Shown here piece after piece: positions 53,400 through 61,914 of a stretch of 64,000 bases of DNA. The translations under genes were made by a program, and so were the position numbers. The stretch comes from Pseudomonas fluorescens (GTDB lineage: Bacteria; Pseudomonadota; Gammaproteobacteria; Pseudomonadales; Pseudomonadaceae), in assembly GCF_902497785.1 (NCBI RefSeq), contig NZ_CABVHK010000022.1:54002-118001 (forward strand). Reading direction: 5' to 3'. How positions within the stretch are numbered: position 1 is the first letter of the stretch; every line of letters begins with the position of its first letter. The notes below the pieces were generated by a model. The model saw only the letters and a list, made by a program, of their open reading frames with translations, ran no database searches and had not been told where the DNA came from.

Positions 53400-54368
53400 C
53401 TACAAAGCCGCGTCGATCTTTTTGGCTGCGTCTTCGCTCACCCACGCGTGCCAGACTTCAGGATGTTCCTTCAAGAAGATCTTCGCCAGTTTTGGCGACT
53501 CGATCCGCTCTTTGGTCATGCGTGCAAGGTTCTGGTTCAGCAGGTCGATGGGCAGGTTGACCTTTTCCAGCACGGCCACCAGTTCCGGGGCTTCGTCGTG
53601 GAAAGTCTTGGACAGGCCGACCTTGATGGTCACGCTCTTGTCCACGCCGGGTTTTTCTTCGAGTTTGACCAGGTCAACCTGACCCATCAGCGGCGTAGGC
53701 GACCAGTAGTAGAACAGGATCGGCTCGCCACGCTTGTAGCTCGACAACACCGCCGCATCCAGCGCCGGGCCGGTGCCTGGGCGGAAGTTGGTGTACGTGC
53801 TTTCGAGGCCGTAGCTCTTGAGCATTTCGCTGTTGTCCAGCTCACAGGTCCAACCGGCCGGGCAGTTGTAGAAACGGCCCTTGGCTGGCTCTTCCTGATC
53901 CTTGAACACGGCGGAGTACTTGGCCAGGTCGGCAATGGTTTTCAGGTCCGGCGCCTTCGGTTCGAGCTTGCGCTTCGCGTCGCCTTCAATCACGTAGCGC
54001 GGCACGTACCAGCCTTCGATTGCGCCCACGACCGGGGCGCCGACACCGACGACTTTGCCGGCCTTTTCGGCCTTGTTCCAGACTTCGCTGCGGCCAACCC
54101 ACTCCTCGGCAAACACTTGAATGTCGTTGCTGCTCAGGGCGTTTTCCATGGTGATGGAGTTGCCAGGCAGGCTGTCGGTCTTGCAGTCGTAGCCTTTCTC
54201 CAACACGACTTGCATCACGTCGGTCAGCAACATGCCGCTTTCCCAGTTCAGGCCGGCGAATTTCACCGGTTTGCCCGACTCGCACCAGCCGGCTGCCTGA
54301 GTGACGCCGGCGCTGGCGAGCAGGCCCATGGAAAGCAATGTGGTCAGCAGGGTCTTGTTCGATTTCAT
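53400..54368 (-). CDS. hutX: Histidine ABC transporter substrate-binding protein HutX
   Basis: Periplasmic binding protein of the ProX/OpuAC family. 322 residues, signal peptide to about residue 25 (…SAGVTQA), then GWCESGKPVKFAGLNWESGM. Two Cys pairs (Cys28/Cys61 and Cys167/Cys173 region) may form disulfides. Aromatic residues WYVPRYV and FYYWSPTPL would shape the ligand box. 70 bases separate it from hutW. Confidence 0.92.
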   Translation of the reverse strand: MKSNKTLLTTLLSMGLLASAGVTQAAGWCESGKPVKFAGLNWESGMLLTDVMQVVLEKGYDCKTDSLPGNSITMENALSSNDIQVFAEEWVGRSEVWNKAEKAGKVVGVGAPVVGAIEGWYVPRYVIEGDAKRKLEPKAPDLKTIADLAKYSAVFKDQEEPAKGRFYNCPAGWTCELDNSEMLKSYGLESTYTNFRPGTGPALDAAVLSSYKRGEPILFYYWSPTPLMGQVDLVKLEEKPGVDKSVTIKVGLSKTFHDEAPELVAVLEKVNLPIDLLNQNLARMTKERIESPKLAKIFLKEHPEVWHAWVSEDAAKKIDAAL

Positions 54369-54436
54369 TGTGTGACGCTCCTAATCATGAATGGGCTTAC
54401 GGCAGTCAAGAGGCATCCAGCCCTGTCCTCGTCCAG

Positions 54437-55909
54437 TCAGGCCTGCGCCGCAGCGCGACCGGCCCCGCTAGTTTTTGGTGGTGCAACGCTGTCCTGCTCG
54501 ACGGGCAGGATCAGTTGATCGGGAACGGACCCGTGCCACTTTTTCGCACACAGGTAATACAGGGCTGCGGGCAACACCAGACCGATGATCCAGGAAATAT
54601 CCACGCCACCCATGGCCTCCACCAGCGGACCGGTATAGAACTTGGTGGAAATGAACGGCAGTTGCACCAGCACACCAAAGACATAAACGCTGATACCCAA
54701 GGCGTTCCAACGGCCGTAGCGACCGTTCGGATCGGCCAGCGCCGGCACGTCATAACGCTCGCGGGTAATGCAGTAGTAGTCCACCAGGTTGATCGCGCTC
54801 CAAGGCGTGAAGAACGCCAGCAAGAACAGGATGAAGGACTTGAACGCACCGAGGAACGAGTGCTGGCCGAGCAACGCGATCAGGGTTGCAGCACCGACGA
54901 TGGCTAGCACGAAGATCAGACGCTGCAAGCGCGTGACCTGCAGGTGGCCACGAAAACCACTGATGATGGTGGCGATGCACATGAAGCTGCCGTAGGAGTT
55001 CAGCGTGGAGATGGTGACCTTGCCGAACGCGATGCTGAAGTACAGCAGCGCAGCGGTGGCACCGGTACCGCCCAAACCAACGATATAAGCCACTTCGTGG
55101 CCAGCGAATTGCCCATTGGCCGAGGCCGCGGCAAACACACCGAGGATCATCGCCACCTGTGCGCCAATGACCGAACCGGCGCCAGCGGCGAAGAAGGTTT
55201 TCACCGAGGAAGTCTTGCTCGGCAGGTAACGTGAATAGTCAGCCACGTAAGGGCCGAAGGCGATCTGCCAGGATGCCGCGAGCGACACCGCGAGCAGGAA
55301 GCTGCTCCAGCTGAAGTGGCGGATTTGCAGGAGCGCGCCAACGTCCGTCTGGCTCATCAGACGATAGAACAGGTACACAAAGGCAATCACTCCAATGACG
55401 CTGGCGACTCGGCCAATGAAATGGATCACCCGATATCCGAGCACCGTGACCAGCACGATGACACTGGCGAAAATGAGGATACCGACGCTGTCGCTGACGC
55501 CAAACAACTGGCCCAGTGCCTGGCCGGACAGTACGGTTCCGGTTGCGGTGAAACCGAGGTACATCAAACACACCAGCACGATCGGGATGGCCGCGCCATA
55601 CACGCCGAACTGTACCCGGCTGGAGATCATCTGCGGCAGGCCGAGTTTGGGCCCTTGCGCCGCGTGCAGCGCCATCACGCCACCGCCGACCAGTTGCCCG
55701 ATGAGCAAACCGATCAACGACCAGAACACATCACCGCCCAGCACCACGGCCAGGGCCCCGGTGACAATCGCGGTGATTTGCAGGTTTGCACCCATCCACA
55801 GGGTGAACTGGCTCAACAGACGACCGTGTCTTTCCGCCTCCGGGATGTAGTCGATCGAACGTGTCTCGATCAACGGTTTACTGCCTGCACGATCGTTGTT
55901 AACAGCCAT
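54437..55909 (-). CDS. hutT: NCS1-family permease, probable urocanate/histidine transporter
   Basis: 490 residues, about 12 membrane helices, nucleobase-cation-symport-1 (CodB/FurE-like) family; SRVQFGVYGAAIPIVL and QIAFGPYVADYSRYLP are family signatures. Lies directly after hutU. In P. fluorescens SBW25 the transporter at this place (HutTu) takes up urocanate, so the same job is likely here. The histidine permease HutTh, which in SBW25 lies between the two hutH genes, is missing from this window. Confidence 0.85.
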   Translation of the reverse strand: MAVNNDRAGSKPLIETRSIDYIPEAERHGRLLSQFTLWMGANLQITAIVTGALAVVLGGDVFWSLIGLLIGQLVGGGVMALHAAQGPKLGLPQMISSRVQFGVYGAAIPIVLVCLMYLGFTATGTVLSGQALGQLFGVSDSVGILIFASVIVLVTVLGYRVIHFIGRVASVIGVIAFVYLFYRLMSQTDVGALLQIRHFSWSSFLLAVSLAASWQIAFGPYVADYSRYLPSKTSSVKTFFAAGAGSVIGAQVAMILGVFAAASANGQFAGHEVAYIVGLGGTGATAALLYFSIAFGKVTISTLNSYGSFMCIATIISGFRGHLQVTRLQRLIFVLAIVGAATLIALLGQHSFLGAFKSFILFLLAFFTPWSAINLVDYYCITRERYDVPALADPNGRYGRWNALGISVYVFGVLVQLPFISTKFYTGPLVEAMGGVDISWIIGLVLPAALYYLCAKKWHGSVPDQLILPVEQDSVAPPKTSGAGRAAAQA

Positions 55910-55951
55910 GATTCAACCTCTATGGATTGTTGGTCGGTGTTTTTTTGATCT

Positions 55952-56045
55952 GTGTAGGAGCTATGTAGGAGCTGTCGAGTGAAACGAGGCTGCGATCTTT
56001 TAATTAGATCAAGATCAAAAGATCGCAGCCTGCGGCAGCTCCTAC
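55952..56045. repeat. REP palindrome inside the hut operon (hutU-hutT)
   Basis: GTAGGAGCT is tandemly doubled at the left edge (TGTAGGAGCTATGTAGGAGC). The arms then read GTCGAGTGAAACGAGGCTGC and GCAGCCTGCGGCAGCTCCTA: the stem is perfect near the loop but mismatched outside. Confidence 0.85.
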
Positions 56046-56056
56046 GGGGTTCGGCG

Positions 56057-57754
56057 TTATTTGCCGGTAATCATCGGCAGGTTCAGCCCTTGTTCCTTGG
56101 CGCAGTCGATTGCGATCTGATAACCCGCATCGGCATGACGCATGACACCGGTCGCCGGGTCGTTGTGCAGTACGCGAGCAATGCGTTCGGCCGCTTCGTC
56201 AGTACCGTCGCAGACAATCACCATGCCCGAGTGCTGGGAGAAGCCCATGCCAACGCCGCCGCCGTGGTGCAGGGAAACCCAGGTCGCGCCGCTCGCGGTA
56301 TTGAGCAGAGCGTTGAGCAGTGGCCAGTCGGACACGGCGTCGGAACCGTCCTGCATCGATTCGGTTTCGCGGTTCGGGCTGGCGACCGAACCGGAGTCCA
56401 GGTGGTCGCGACCGATCACGATGGGCGCGGACAATTCACCGCTGCGCACCATCTCGTTGAACGCCAGACCGAGCTTGGCGCGCAGGCCCAGGCCAACCCA
56501 GCAGATACGCGCTGGCAGACCCTGGAAGCTGATGCGCTCGCGCGCCATGTCCAGCCAGTTGTGCAGGTGGGCGTCGTCCGGGATCAGTTCTTTGACTTTG
56601 GCGTCAGTCTTGTAGATGTCTTCGGCATTGCCCGACAGTGCAGCCCAGCGGAACGGGCCGATGCCACGGCAGAACAGCGGACGGATGTAAGCGGGTACGA
56701 AGCCTGGGAAGTCGAATGCGTTTTCCACGCCTTCTTCTTGTGCCATCTGACGGATGTTGTTGCCGTAATCGAAGGTTGGAATGCCCATTTTCTGGAATTC
56801 GAGCATTGCTTTCACGTGCACGGCCATCGATTGCTTGGCGGCTTTGACCACGGCGGCAGGTTCGGTCTTGGCGCGAGCGCGGTACTCGTCCCAGGTCCAG
56901 CCGGCCGGCAGGTAACCGTTGAGCGGGTCGTGGGCGCTGGTCTGGTCGGTGACCATGTCCGGGCGCACGCCGCGCTTGACCAGTTCCGGGAGGATCTCCG
57001 CCGCGTTACCCAGCAGGGCGATGGAAATCGCCTTGCCTTCCTTGGTGTATTTTTCGATACGGGCCAGGGCGTCATCGAGGTCGGTGGCTTGCTCGTCGAC
57101 GTAACGGCTGTTCAGGCGGAAATCGATGCTGACCTGCTGGCATTCGATGTTCAGCGAGCACGCGCCGGCCAGGGTGGCGGCCAGCGGTTGAGCGCCGCCC
57201 ATGCCACCGAGGCCTGCGGTCAGGACCCAACGACCTTTCAAGTCATCGTTGTAATGTTGGCGACCGGCTTCGACGAAGGTTTCGTAGGTGCCTTGAACGA
57301 TGCCCTGGCTGCCGATGTAGATCCAGCTGCCGGCGGTCATCTGGCCGTACATGGCCAGGCCTTTCGCGTCGAGTTCGTTGAAGTGCTCCCAGCTCGCCCA
57401 GTGTGGCACCAGGTTGGAGTTGGCGATCAGCACGCGCGGAGCGTTGGTATGAGTCTTGAACACGCCGACCGGCTTGCCGGATTGCACCAGCAGGGTCTCG
57501 TCGTCGTTCAGGTTGGTCAGGCTTTCGACGATCTTGTCGTAGCATTCCCAGTTACGCGCCGCACGACCGATACCACCGTAAACCACCAGTTCTTTAGGGT
57601 TCTCGGCGACTTCCGGGTCGAGGTTGTTCATCAGCATGCGCAGTGGAGCTTCAGTCAGCCAACTTTTGGCGGTCAGCGTGTTACCGCGCGATGCGCGGAT
57701 TTCAACATCACGGCGCTTTGTAAAAGAGGCGGTAGCAGGTTTATTGTCAGTCAC
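56057..57754 (-). CDS. hutU: Urocanate hydratase
   Basis: Second step of histidine degradation: urocanate to imidazolone-propionate with NAD+ as an electrophile. 565 residues from a GTG at 57754 preceded by GAGGAG. Visible signatures: LYGGIG-like VVYGGIGRAARN, TAGLGGMGGAQP (Rossmann), and FQGLPARICWVGLG with the conserved Cys of the urocanase signature. First gene of the long hut operon; sigma-54-type promoter and HutC operator lie just upstream. Confidence 0.97.
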   Translation of the reverse strand: MTDNKPATASFTKRRDVEIRASRGNTLTAKSWLTEAPLRMLMNNLDPEVAENPKELVVYGGIGRAARNWECYDKIVESLTNLNDDETLLVQSGKPVGVFKTHTNAPRVLIANSNLVPHWASWEHFNELDAKGLAMYGQMTAGSWIYIGSQGIVQGTYETFVEAGRQHYNDDLKGRWVLTAGLGGMGGAQPLAATLAGACSLNIECQQVSIDFRLNSRYVDEQATDLDDALARIEKYTKEGKAISIALLGNAAEILPELVKRGVRPDMVTDQTSAHDPLNGYLPAGWTWDEYRARAKTEPAAVVKAAKQSMAVHVKAMLEFQKMGIPTFDYGNNIRQMAQEEGVENAFDFPGFVPAYIRPLFCRGIGPFRWAALSGNAEDIYKTDAKVKELIPDDAHLHNWLDMARERISFQGLPARICWVGLGLRAKLGLAFNEMVRSGELSAPIVIGRDHLDSGSVASPNRETESMQDGSDAVSDWPLLNALLNTASGATWVSLHHGGGVGMGFSQHSGMVIVCDGTDEAAERIARVLHNDPATGVMRHADAGYQIAIDCAKEQGLNLPMITGK

Positions 57755-57838
57755 GAAAAAGACTCCTCAGCGATCAATCCAAACCGAATCAGTGGACGCT
57801 GCGGGGAGCCTCGATCGACTCATACGCATACGTCTTTA

Positions 57839-57852
57839 CTTGTACATACAAG
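57839..57852 (-). promoter_or_regulatory. HutC operator at the hutU start site
   Basis: On the minus strand CTTGTATGTACAAG, a 14-bp inverted repeat identical to the hut operator I know from P. putida. It lies 85 bases before hutU and covers the transcription start predicted from the -24/-12 promoter next to it. Confidence 0.8.
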
Positions 57853-57856
57853 CATA

Positions 57857-57872
57857 TGCAATCAGGCGGCCA
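57857..57872 (-). promoter_or_regulatory. Sigma-54 (-24/-12) promoter of hutU
   Basis: On the minus strand TGGCCGCCTGATTGCA: GG and GC are exactly 10 bases apart and TTGCA is perfect. Transcription should start near 57846, within the HutC operator. The hutU promoter of P. fluorescens is known to need sigma-54 with CbrB or NtrC. Confidence 0.75.
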
Positions 57873-57982
57873 ACTTCTTGGAGGGGTGTTCAAGAAAAAT
57901 TCTGTGGCGCTGGAAAGCCCTGTAGATCAAGGGTTCTGCGGCAGATGAAATTTTTCGTCGGGATTCTGCGAGGGTAAAAGGC

Positions 57983-58030
57983 TTGTTACTTGAGCGTGGT
58001 TTTGCGCCACGCTGGGGCGTTCGGTAACAA
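57983..58030 (-). promoter_or_regulatory. Possible activator (CbrB/NtrC) site upstream of hutU
   Basis: A nested dyad: outer TTGTTAC at 57983-57989 and GTAACAA at 58024-58030, inner AGCGTGG…CCACGCT. It lies about 140-185 bases upstream of the predicted start, where sigma-54 activators bind. TGTTAC/GTAACA half sites resemble those reported for CbrB. The 397-base gap 57755-58151 holds this site, the promoter, the operator and a REP, and no gene. Confidence 0.5.
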
Positions 58031-58061
58031 GTTGGTGCGCATTCGGGAACGCTAGAAACTA

Positions 58062-58138
58062 AAAGATCGCAGCCTTCGGCAGCTCCTACGTCGGGGACGG
58101 TGTACATCCTGTAGGAGCTGCCGAAGGCTGCGATCTTT
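58062..58138. repeat. REP palindrome after hutD
   Basis: Arms AAGATCGCAGCCTTCGGCAG and inverse CTGCCGAAGGCTGCGATCTT; 13 bases beyond the hutD stop on the minus strand, so it probably forms the hutCD transcript end. Confidence 0.9.
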
Positions 58139-58151
58139 GAAGGGTTTTGAA

Positions 58152-58721
58152 TCAGTGTGCAGTGAGCTCAATCACACAGCATGGGCCGTTACTGGAGACT
58201 TCCAGCAAGCTGTTGTTACCGACGAGTTGCAGGCAGTCATGGCGACCGAGTTGCTGGGCGCCGTTACCGACCTTCACCTCAAGCGCTTCAGCGATGCTGA
58301 ACACCAAAACGGTCCCGGCCTCACTGAAAAACCGCTGCTCTCCCTCCAGCCACTGCAACCGTGCGCTGTAACGCTGCGGCGCATAAATCAGGTTGAAGTC
58401 GCGAATCGGCCCGCCAAGCAACGTGCAGGAAACCTGGCTCTCGCCGCTGAAGGCAAATGGATCGAGGGGTAACAACGCTCGAGTGTGCTGACCGTCAACG
58501 CACAATGTCATGCCGTCGCCTTGCAGCACGGTGATGATCCGCTGGTAACCGGCGAAGGTGGAAAACCCGCCCGACTCGCCGATATCGGCAATCGACAGGC
58601 GCCAGCCGAAACCGTCGAGGCCCGCGCCTGCATCTCGGGTGATTTCTTCAGTGCTGCCACCGCCGTTTTTCCACGGCATGCGCGGATAATCGACCGCGCG
58701 TAGAACCTTCACGCTACTCAT
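58152..58721 (-). CDS. hutD: HutD family protein
   Basis: 189-residue bicupin-fold protein (SVKVLRAVDYPRMPWKNGGGSTEEI…). HutD is widespread in proteobacterial hut loci; in P. fluorescens it is thought to limit hut expression, possibly by binding formiminoglutamate or urocanate. No catalytic residues can be named. Starts 10 bases after hutC. Confidence 0.92.
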   Translation of the reverse strand: MSSVKVLRAVDYPRMPWKNGGGSTEEITRDAGAGLDGFGWRLSIADIGESGGFSTFAGYQRIITVLQGDGMTLCVDGQHTRALLPLDPFAFSGESQVSCTLLGGPIRDFNLIYAPQRYSARLQWLEGEQRFFSEAGTVLVFSIAEALEVKVGNGAQQLGRHDCLQLVGNNSLLEVSSNGPCCVIELTAH

Positions 58722-58731
58722 TTATGGCTCT

Positions 58732-59493
58732 CTATTTATGGAACCGGCCTTCCAGACGATGACGGGAACCCGGATGGATCAATCGGGCGGCCGTCACTGG
58801 CTGACGGCCCGACCAGGTGCGGCGGCGAATCAGCAGGCACGGCTCACCTTTTTCAATCTGCAACAATTTGCACTCGCTGGCCTCGGCCAGAATCGCCTCG
58901 ACCACGTGCTCGCCTTCGGTCAGCGGCGCGACCTGGTTGAGATAGGCGTAAGGCGTTTGCAGGGTGAAGTCCTGCTTGAGGTAATCCGGAGCCACCAGTG
59001 CGTTAACGAAACGGTCTTCGATTTGCACCGGAATGTCATTTTCGAAATGCACGATCAGCGAGTGGAACACCCTCTGACCTTCACGCATGTCCAGCGCCAG
59101 TGCGCGTTCGGAACCGGCAGCCTCTTCTTCGAGGGTGATCACCTTGCAGGTATGGCGATGGCCGCGGGAGGCGATTTCGTCGGCGATGTTGTGCACTTCA
59201 AACAACGCCGACTGGCTCTTCGGCTCGGCGACGAACGTGCCCACCCCTTGCATGCGCACCAACAGACCGTCGGCGGTCATCTCGCGGAGCGCGCGGTTGA
59301 TGGTCATGCGGCTGAAACCGAGCTGGCTGACCAGCTCGCTTTCCGACGGAACGCGGTAGTGCGGGGGCCAGTTTCCGCTGTCGATTTGCTGGGTGATCAT
59401 CTGTTTGACGCGCGCGTACAAAGGCGCCGGACTGTCGCCCAGATTGGCGCTCAGATTGGCATTTGGCGGCAATGTGGCAGGCGGAGTCGGCAC
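58732..59493 (-). CDS. hutC: GntR-family histidine utilisation repressor HutC
   Basis: 253 residues from a GTG at 59493. N-terminal winged helix (about 20-90: LYARVKQMITQQIDSGNWPPHYRVPSESELVSQLGFSRMTINRALREMTADG) and a UTRA ligand domain that binds urocanate, the inducer. Divergent from hutF over a 107-base region with the operator at 59559-59574; a second operator precedes hutU. So it represses hutF, hutU and probably itself. Confidence 0.95.
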   Translation of the reverse strand: MPTPPATLPPNANLSANLGDSPAPLYARVKQMITQQIDSGNWPPHYRVPSESELVSQLGFSRMTINRALREMTADGLLVRMQGVGTFVAEPKSQSALFEVHNIADEIASRGHRHTCKVITLEEEAAGSERALALDMREGQRVFHSLIVHFENDIPVQIEDRFVNALVAPDYLKQDFTLQTPYAYLNQVAPLTEGEHVVEAILAEASECKLLQIEKGEPCLLIRRRTWSGRQPVTAARLIHPGSRHRLEGRFHK

Positions 59494-59558
59494 GGTTAAT
59501 CCTTGATCATCTGTAAGAGGTTGCTAGCTTGCCGGAGTTTACCGAGCAGGCAAACGTC

Positions 59559-59574
59559 TGTATATGTATATACA
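59559..59574. promoter_or_regulatory. HutC operator in the hutC-hutF gap
   Basis: TGTATAT-GT-ATATACA, a perfect 7-bp inverted repeat with a 2-base centre, 27 bases before the hutF ATG. TTACCG, 16 bases, TATATG gives a possible hutF promoter whose -10 (59561-59566) is inside the operator. Confidence 0.7.
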
Positions 59575-59600
59575 AATAACACACGATGGGGTGCTGAACC

Positions 59601-60965
59601 ATGTCCGCCTTCTTTGCCGAACGCGCGCTGCTGCCTAGTGGATGGGCCAACAATGTACGACTTGAGGTCAGCGCCGACGGCGTTTTGACCCATATCCAGG
59701 CCGATTCCCACGCAGATGGCGCCGAACGGATAAGCGGCCCGGTACTGCCGGGAATGCCGAATTTGCACTCCCATGCGTTCCAGCGGGCAATGGCCGGGCT
59801 GGCGGAAGTGGCAGGAAATCCGAACGACAGTTTCTGGACCTGGCGCGATTTGATGTATCGCCTCGTCGGAAAAATCAGCCCGGACCAACTCGGCGTGATC
59901 GCCCGTCAGCTGTACATCGAAATGCTCAAGGCCGGCTACACCTCGGTTGCGGAATTTCATTACGTACACCACGACACCAACGGCCAACCCTATGCCGACC
60001 CGGCTGAGCTGGCCTTGCGCATCAGTCAGGCAGCCAGTTCAGCCGGTATCGGTCTTACCCTGCTGCCGGTGCTCTACAGCCATTCCGGTTTTGGCGGCCA
60101 GGCACCGAACGACGGCCAGCGGCGCTTTATCAACAGCACTGAAAACTACCTGACACTTCAGGCGCGTTTGCAGCCGATCCTGGCGCAGCAACCTGCGCAG
60201 TCACTGGGCCTGTGTTTCCACTCGTTGCGCGCGGTCACCCCGCAGCAAATCAGCGAAGTGCTGGCGGCGAGCGACAAGCAGTGCCCGGTGCACATTCACA
60301 TTGCCGAGCAGCAGAAGGAAGTCGACGACTGTCTGAGCTGGAGCGGCCGACGTCCGCTGCAATGGCTGTACGAAAACACCGAGGTCGACCAGCGCTGGTG
60401 CCTGGTCCACGCGACCCACGCCAACCCGGAAGAGGTCACGCTGATGGCCACGAGTCGCGCCATCGCCGGTTTGTGCCTGACCACCGAAGCGAACCTCGGC
60501 GACGGGATTTTCCCGGCGGTGGATTTCCTCGCTCAGGGCGGGCGCATGGGCATCGGTTCCGACAGTCATGTCTCGTTGAGCGTGGTGGAAGAACTGCGCT
60601 GGCTGGAATACGGCCAGCGTCTGCGTGATCAGCGGCGTAACCGGCTGTACGGCGCGGAACAGCCGATGGTCGGCCGTACGCTGTACGACGCGGCACTCGA
60701 TGGCGGCGCGCAGGCGTTGGGCCAGCCGATCGGTGCGCTGGAGGTGGGTAAGCGTGCGGATTGGCTGGTGCTGGACGGTAACGATCCGTACCTGGCGACG
60801 GCCATCGGTGACGGGATACTCAATCGCTGGTTGTTTGCCGGCGGCGATCGCCAGGTGCGCGATGTGCTGGTCAATGGCCAATGGGTCGTGCGCAATGGAC
60901 GGCATGCCGGCGAAGAGGAAAGCAATCGCGCGTTCACCCAGGTCCTGCGCGAACTTCTCGGCTAA
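59601..60965 (+). CDS. hutF: Formimidoylglutamate deiminase
   Basis: Fourth step of the five-step histidine route: formiminoglutamate to N-formylglutamate and ammonia. 454 residues, amidohydrolase with metal-binding HSHAFQRAMAG (about 56-66), HIHIAEQQKEVDDC, HATHANPEE and GSDSHVSLSV. Its presence with hutG shows the five-step pathway, rather than the four-step one. Transcribed alone, divergent from hutCD. Confidence 0.96.
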   Translation: MSAFFAERALLPSGWANNVRLEVSADGVLTHIQADSHADGAERISGPVLPGMPNLHSHAFQRAMAGLAEVAGNPNDSFWTWRDLMYRLVGKISPDQLGVIARQLYIEMLKAGYTSVAEFHYVHHDTNGQPYADPAELALRISQAASSAGIGLTLLPVLYSHSGFGGQAPNDGQRRFINSTENYLTLQARLQPILAQQPAQSLGLCFHSLRAVTPQQISEVLAASDKQCPVHIHIAEQQKEVDDCLSWSGRRPLQWLYENTEVDQRWCLVHATHANPEEVTLMATSRAIAGLCLTTEANLGDGIFPAVDFLAQGGRMGIGSDSHVSLSVVEELRWLEYGQRLRDQRRNRLYGAEQPMVGRTLYDAALDGGAQALGQPIGALEVGKRADWLVLDGNDPYLATAIGDGILNRWLFAGGDRQVRDVLVNGQWVVRNGRHAGEEESNRAFTQVLRELLG

Positions 60966-60969
60966 AAGC

Positions 60970-61043
60970 AAAAGATCGCAGCCTTCGGCAGCTCCTACAG
61001 GGATCGAGTGATTCTGTAGGAGCTGCCGAAGGCTGCGATCTCT
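60970..61043. repeat. REP palindrome between hutF and blc
   Basis: Arms AAGATCGCAGCCTTCGGCAG and inverse CTGCCGAAGGCTGCGATC; sits between two converging genes and probably ends both transcripts. Confidence 0.9.
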
Positions 61044-61058
61044 TTTTCAACCGCGCCG

Positions 61059-61628
61059 CTAGTTCGAGGTCTTGGCCATCTGCGTATCCGACGCACGCCA
61101 GATCAGCCGCGTAGTGTCGTAACCCTGCTGACGCGCCTTGCTCAGCAATTCTTCACGCACGACACCATTGACCGACGGCGTGCGCGACAGCAGCCACAAA
61201 TACTTGCGACTAGGGTCACCGACGATGGCGGTCTTGTAGTCGTCGCTGACGTACAACACCCAGTATTCGCCTTTCGCCACACCCGGCAGCAATCGCGAGA
61301 ACCAGTTATCGAACTCGACCCACAACTTGTCGGTCTTGCCCGGCACCTGCGGATAAGCCGTGCCCTTGGCCTCTTCCCACTGCCAATCCGCCGTCAGGCA
61401 GCGGTTCAGCACCAACACGTTGCCGTCCGGCTTGAGTGTGTAATGGGCTTCGGATTGCGCGCAGTTGCGCTGGAAATACATCGGCAGACGGGCCAACTCG
61501 TACCAGGTCCCTTGGTACTTCTTCAAATTGACGCTGTCGGCGGTTTTAGGCGCCAACGGATCTTCGCCAGAAGTGGCGCAGCCGGCCAATACCAGGCCGG
61601 CGAAAAGGAGGATCAAAAACCGCTTCAT
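61059..61628 (-). CDS. blc: Outer-membrane lipoprotein Blc (lipocalin)
   Basis: 189-residue bacterial lipocalin, lipobox LAGC at residues 14-17 (lipidated Cys17). The lipocalin signature GTWYELARLPMYFQ lies near 41-54, and the last motif has the usual Arg in YDTTRLIW. Binds lysophospholipids in E. coli. The adjoining small lipoprotein gene is 31 bases upstream, so the two may share a transcript. Confidence 0.93.
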   Translation of the reverse strand: MKRFLILLFAGLVLAGCATSGEDPLAPKTADSVNLKKYQGTWYELARLPMYFQRNCAQSEAHYTLKPDGNVLVLNRCLTADWQWEEAKGTAYPQVPGKTDKLWVEFDNWFSRLLPGVAKGEYWVLYVSDDYKTAIVGDPSRKYLWLLSRTPSVNGVVREELLSKARQQGYDTTRLIWRASDTQMAKTSN

Positions 61629-61659
61629 TGTTTTTCTCCCGCGGGCGCATCGCCCCGGT

Positions 61660-61914
61660 TTACTTCAGGCCTTGGCCTGAAAACATCAACACTTTGTCAC
61701 CGGCGTACTGCACGCTGATAAAGCTGTTCTTGTCACCCCAGGTGCAACTGGACATGCCCAGCGCGCCCGAGCAGTCGGTGGGTTTGCCGAGCAAGGTTTC
61801 AACCTCGGCCTTGGCCATGCCGGCCGACAGTTTGGAGTAATTTTCCTGATTGACCTTGCCGCACGCGGCCAACAGCACGCAAAACGAAAGCAGGGCGATG
61901 GAACGCAGCGACAT
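61660..61914 (-). CDS. Small lipoprotein, DUF3862/BamE-like
   Basis: 84 residues: signal peptide with lipobox LAAC (Cys18), then VNQENYSKLSAGMAKAEVETLLGKPTDC…CTWGDKNSFISVQYAGDKVLMFSGQGL. The 'Y-kl-G-m-EV-LLG-P' pattern is that of BamE/SmpA-fold small lipoproteins (DUF3862). Two Cys after the lipobox (48 and 56) may form a disulfide. Function unknown. Confidence 0.85.
   Translation of the reverse strand: MSLRSIALLSFCVLLAACGKVNQENYSKLSAGMAKAEVETLLGKPTDCSGALGMSSCTWGDKNSFISVQYAGDKVLMFSGQGLK

Noticed and set aside
57741..57760. Hfq/Crc A-rich site at the hutU start
   Set aside because: Only two AAN triplets (AATAAA) are present, too few to claim a site.
55979..57925. Open frame opposite hutU
   Set aside because: Begins in a REP and covers the operator; shadow of urocanase.
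13171..61043. Repeated palindromes as a CRISPR array or prophage att sites
   Set aside because: They are dispersed single units between genes, with variable loops, and match Pseudomonas REP types; no spacers or cas genes.
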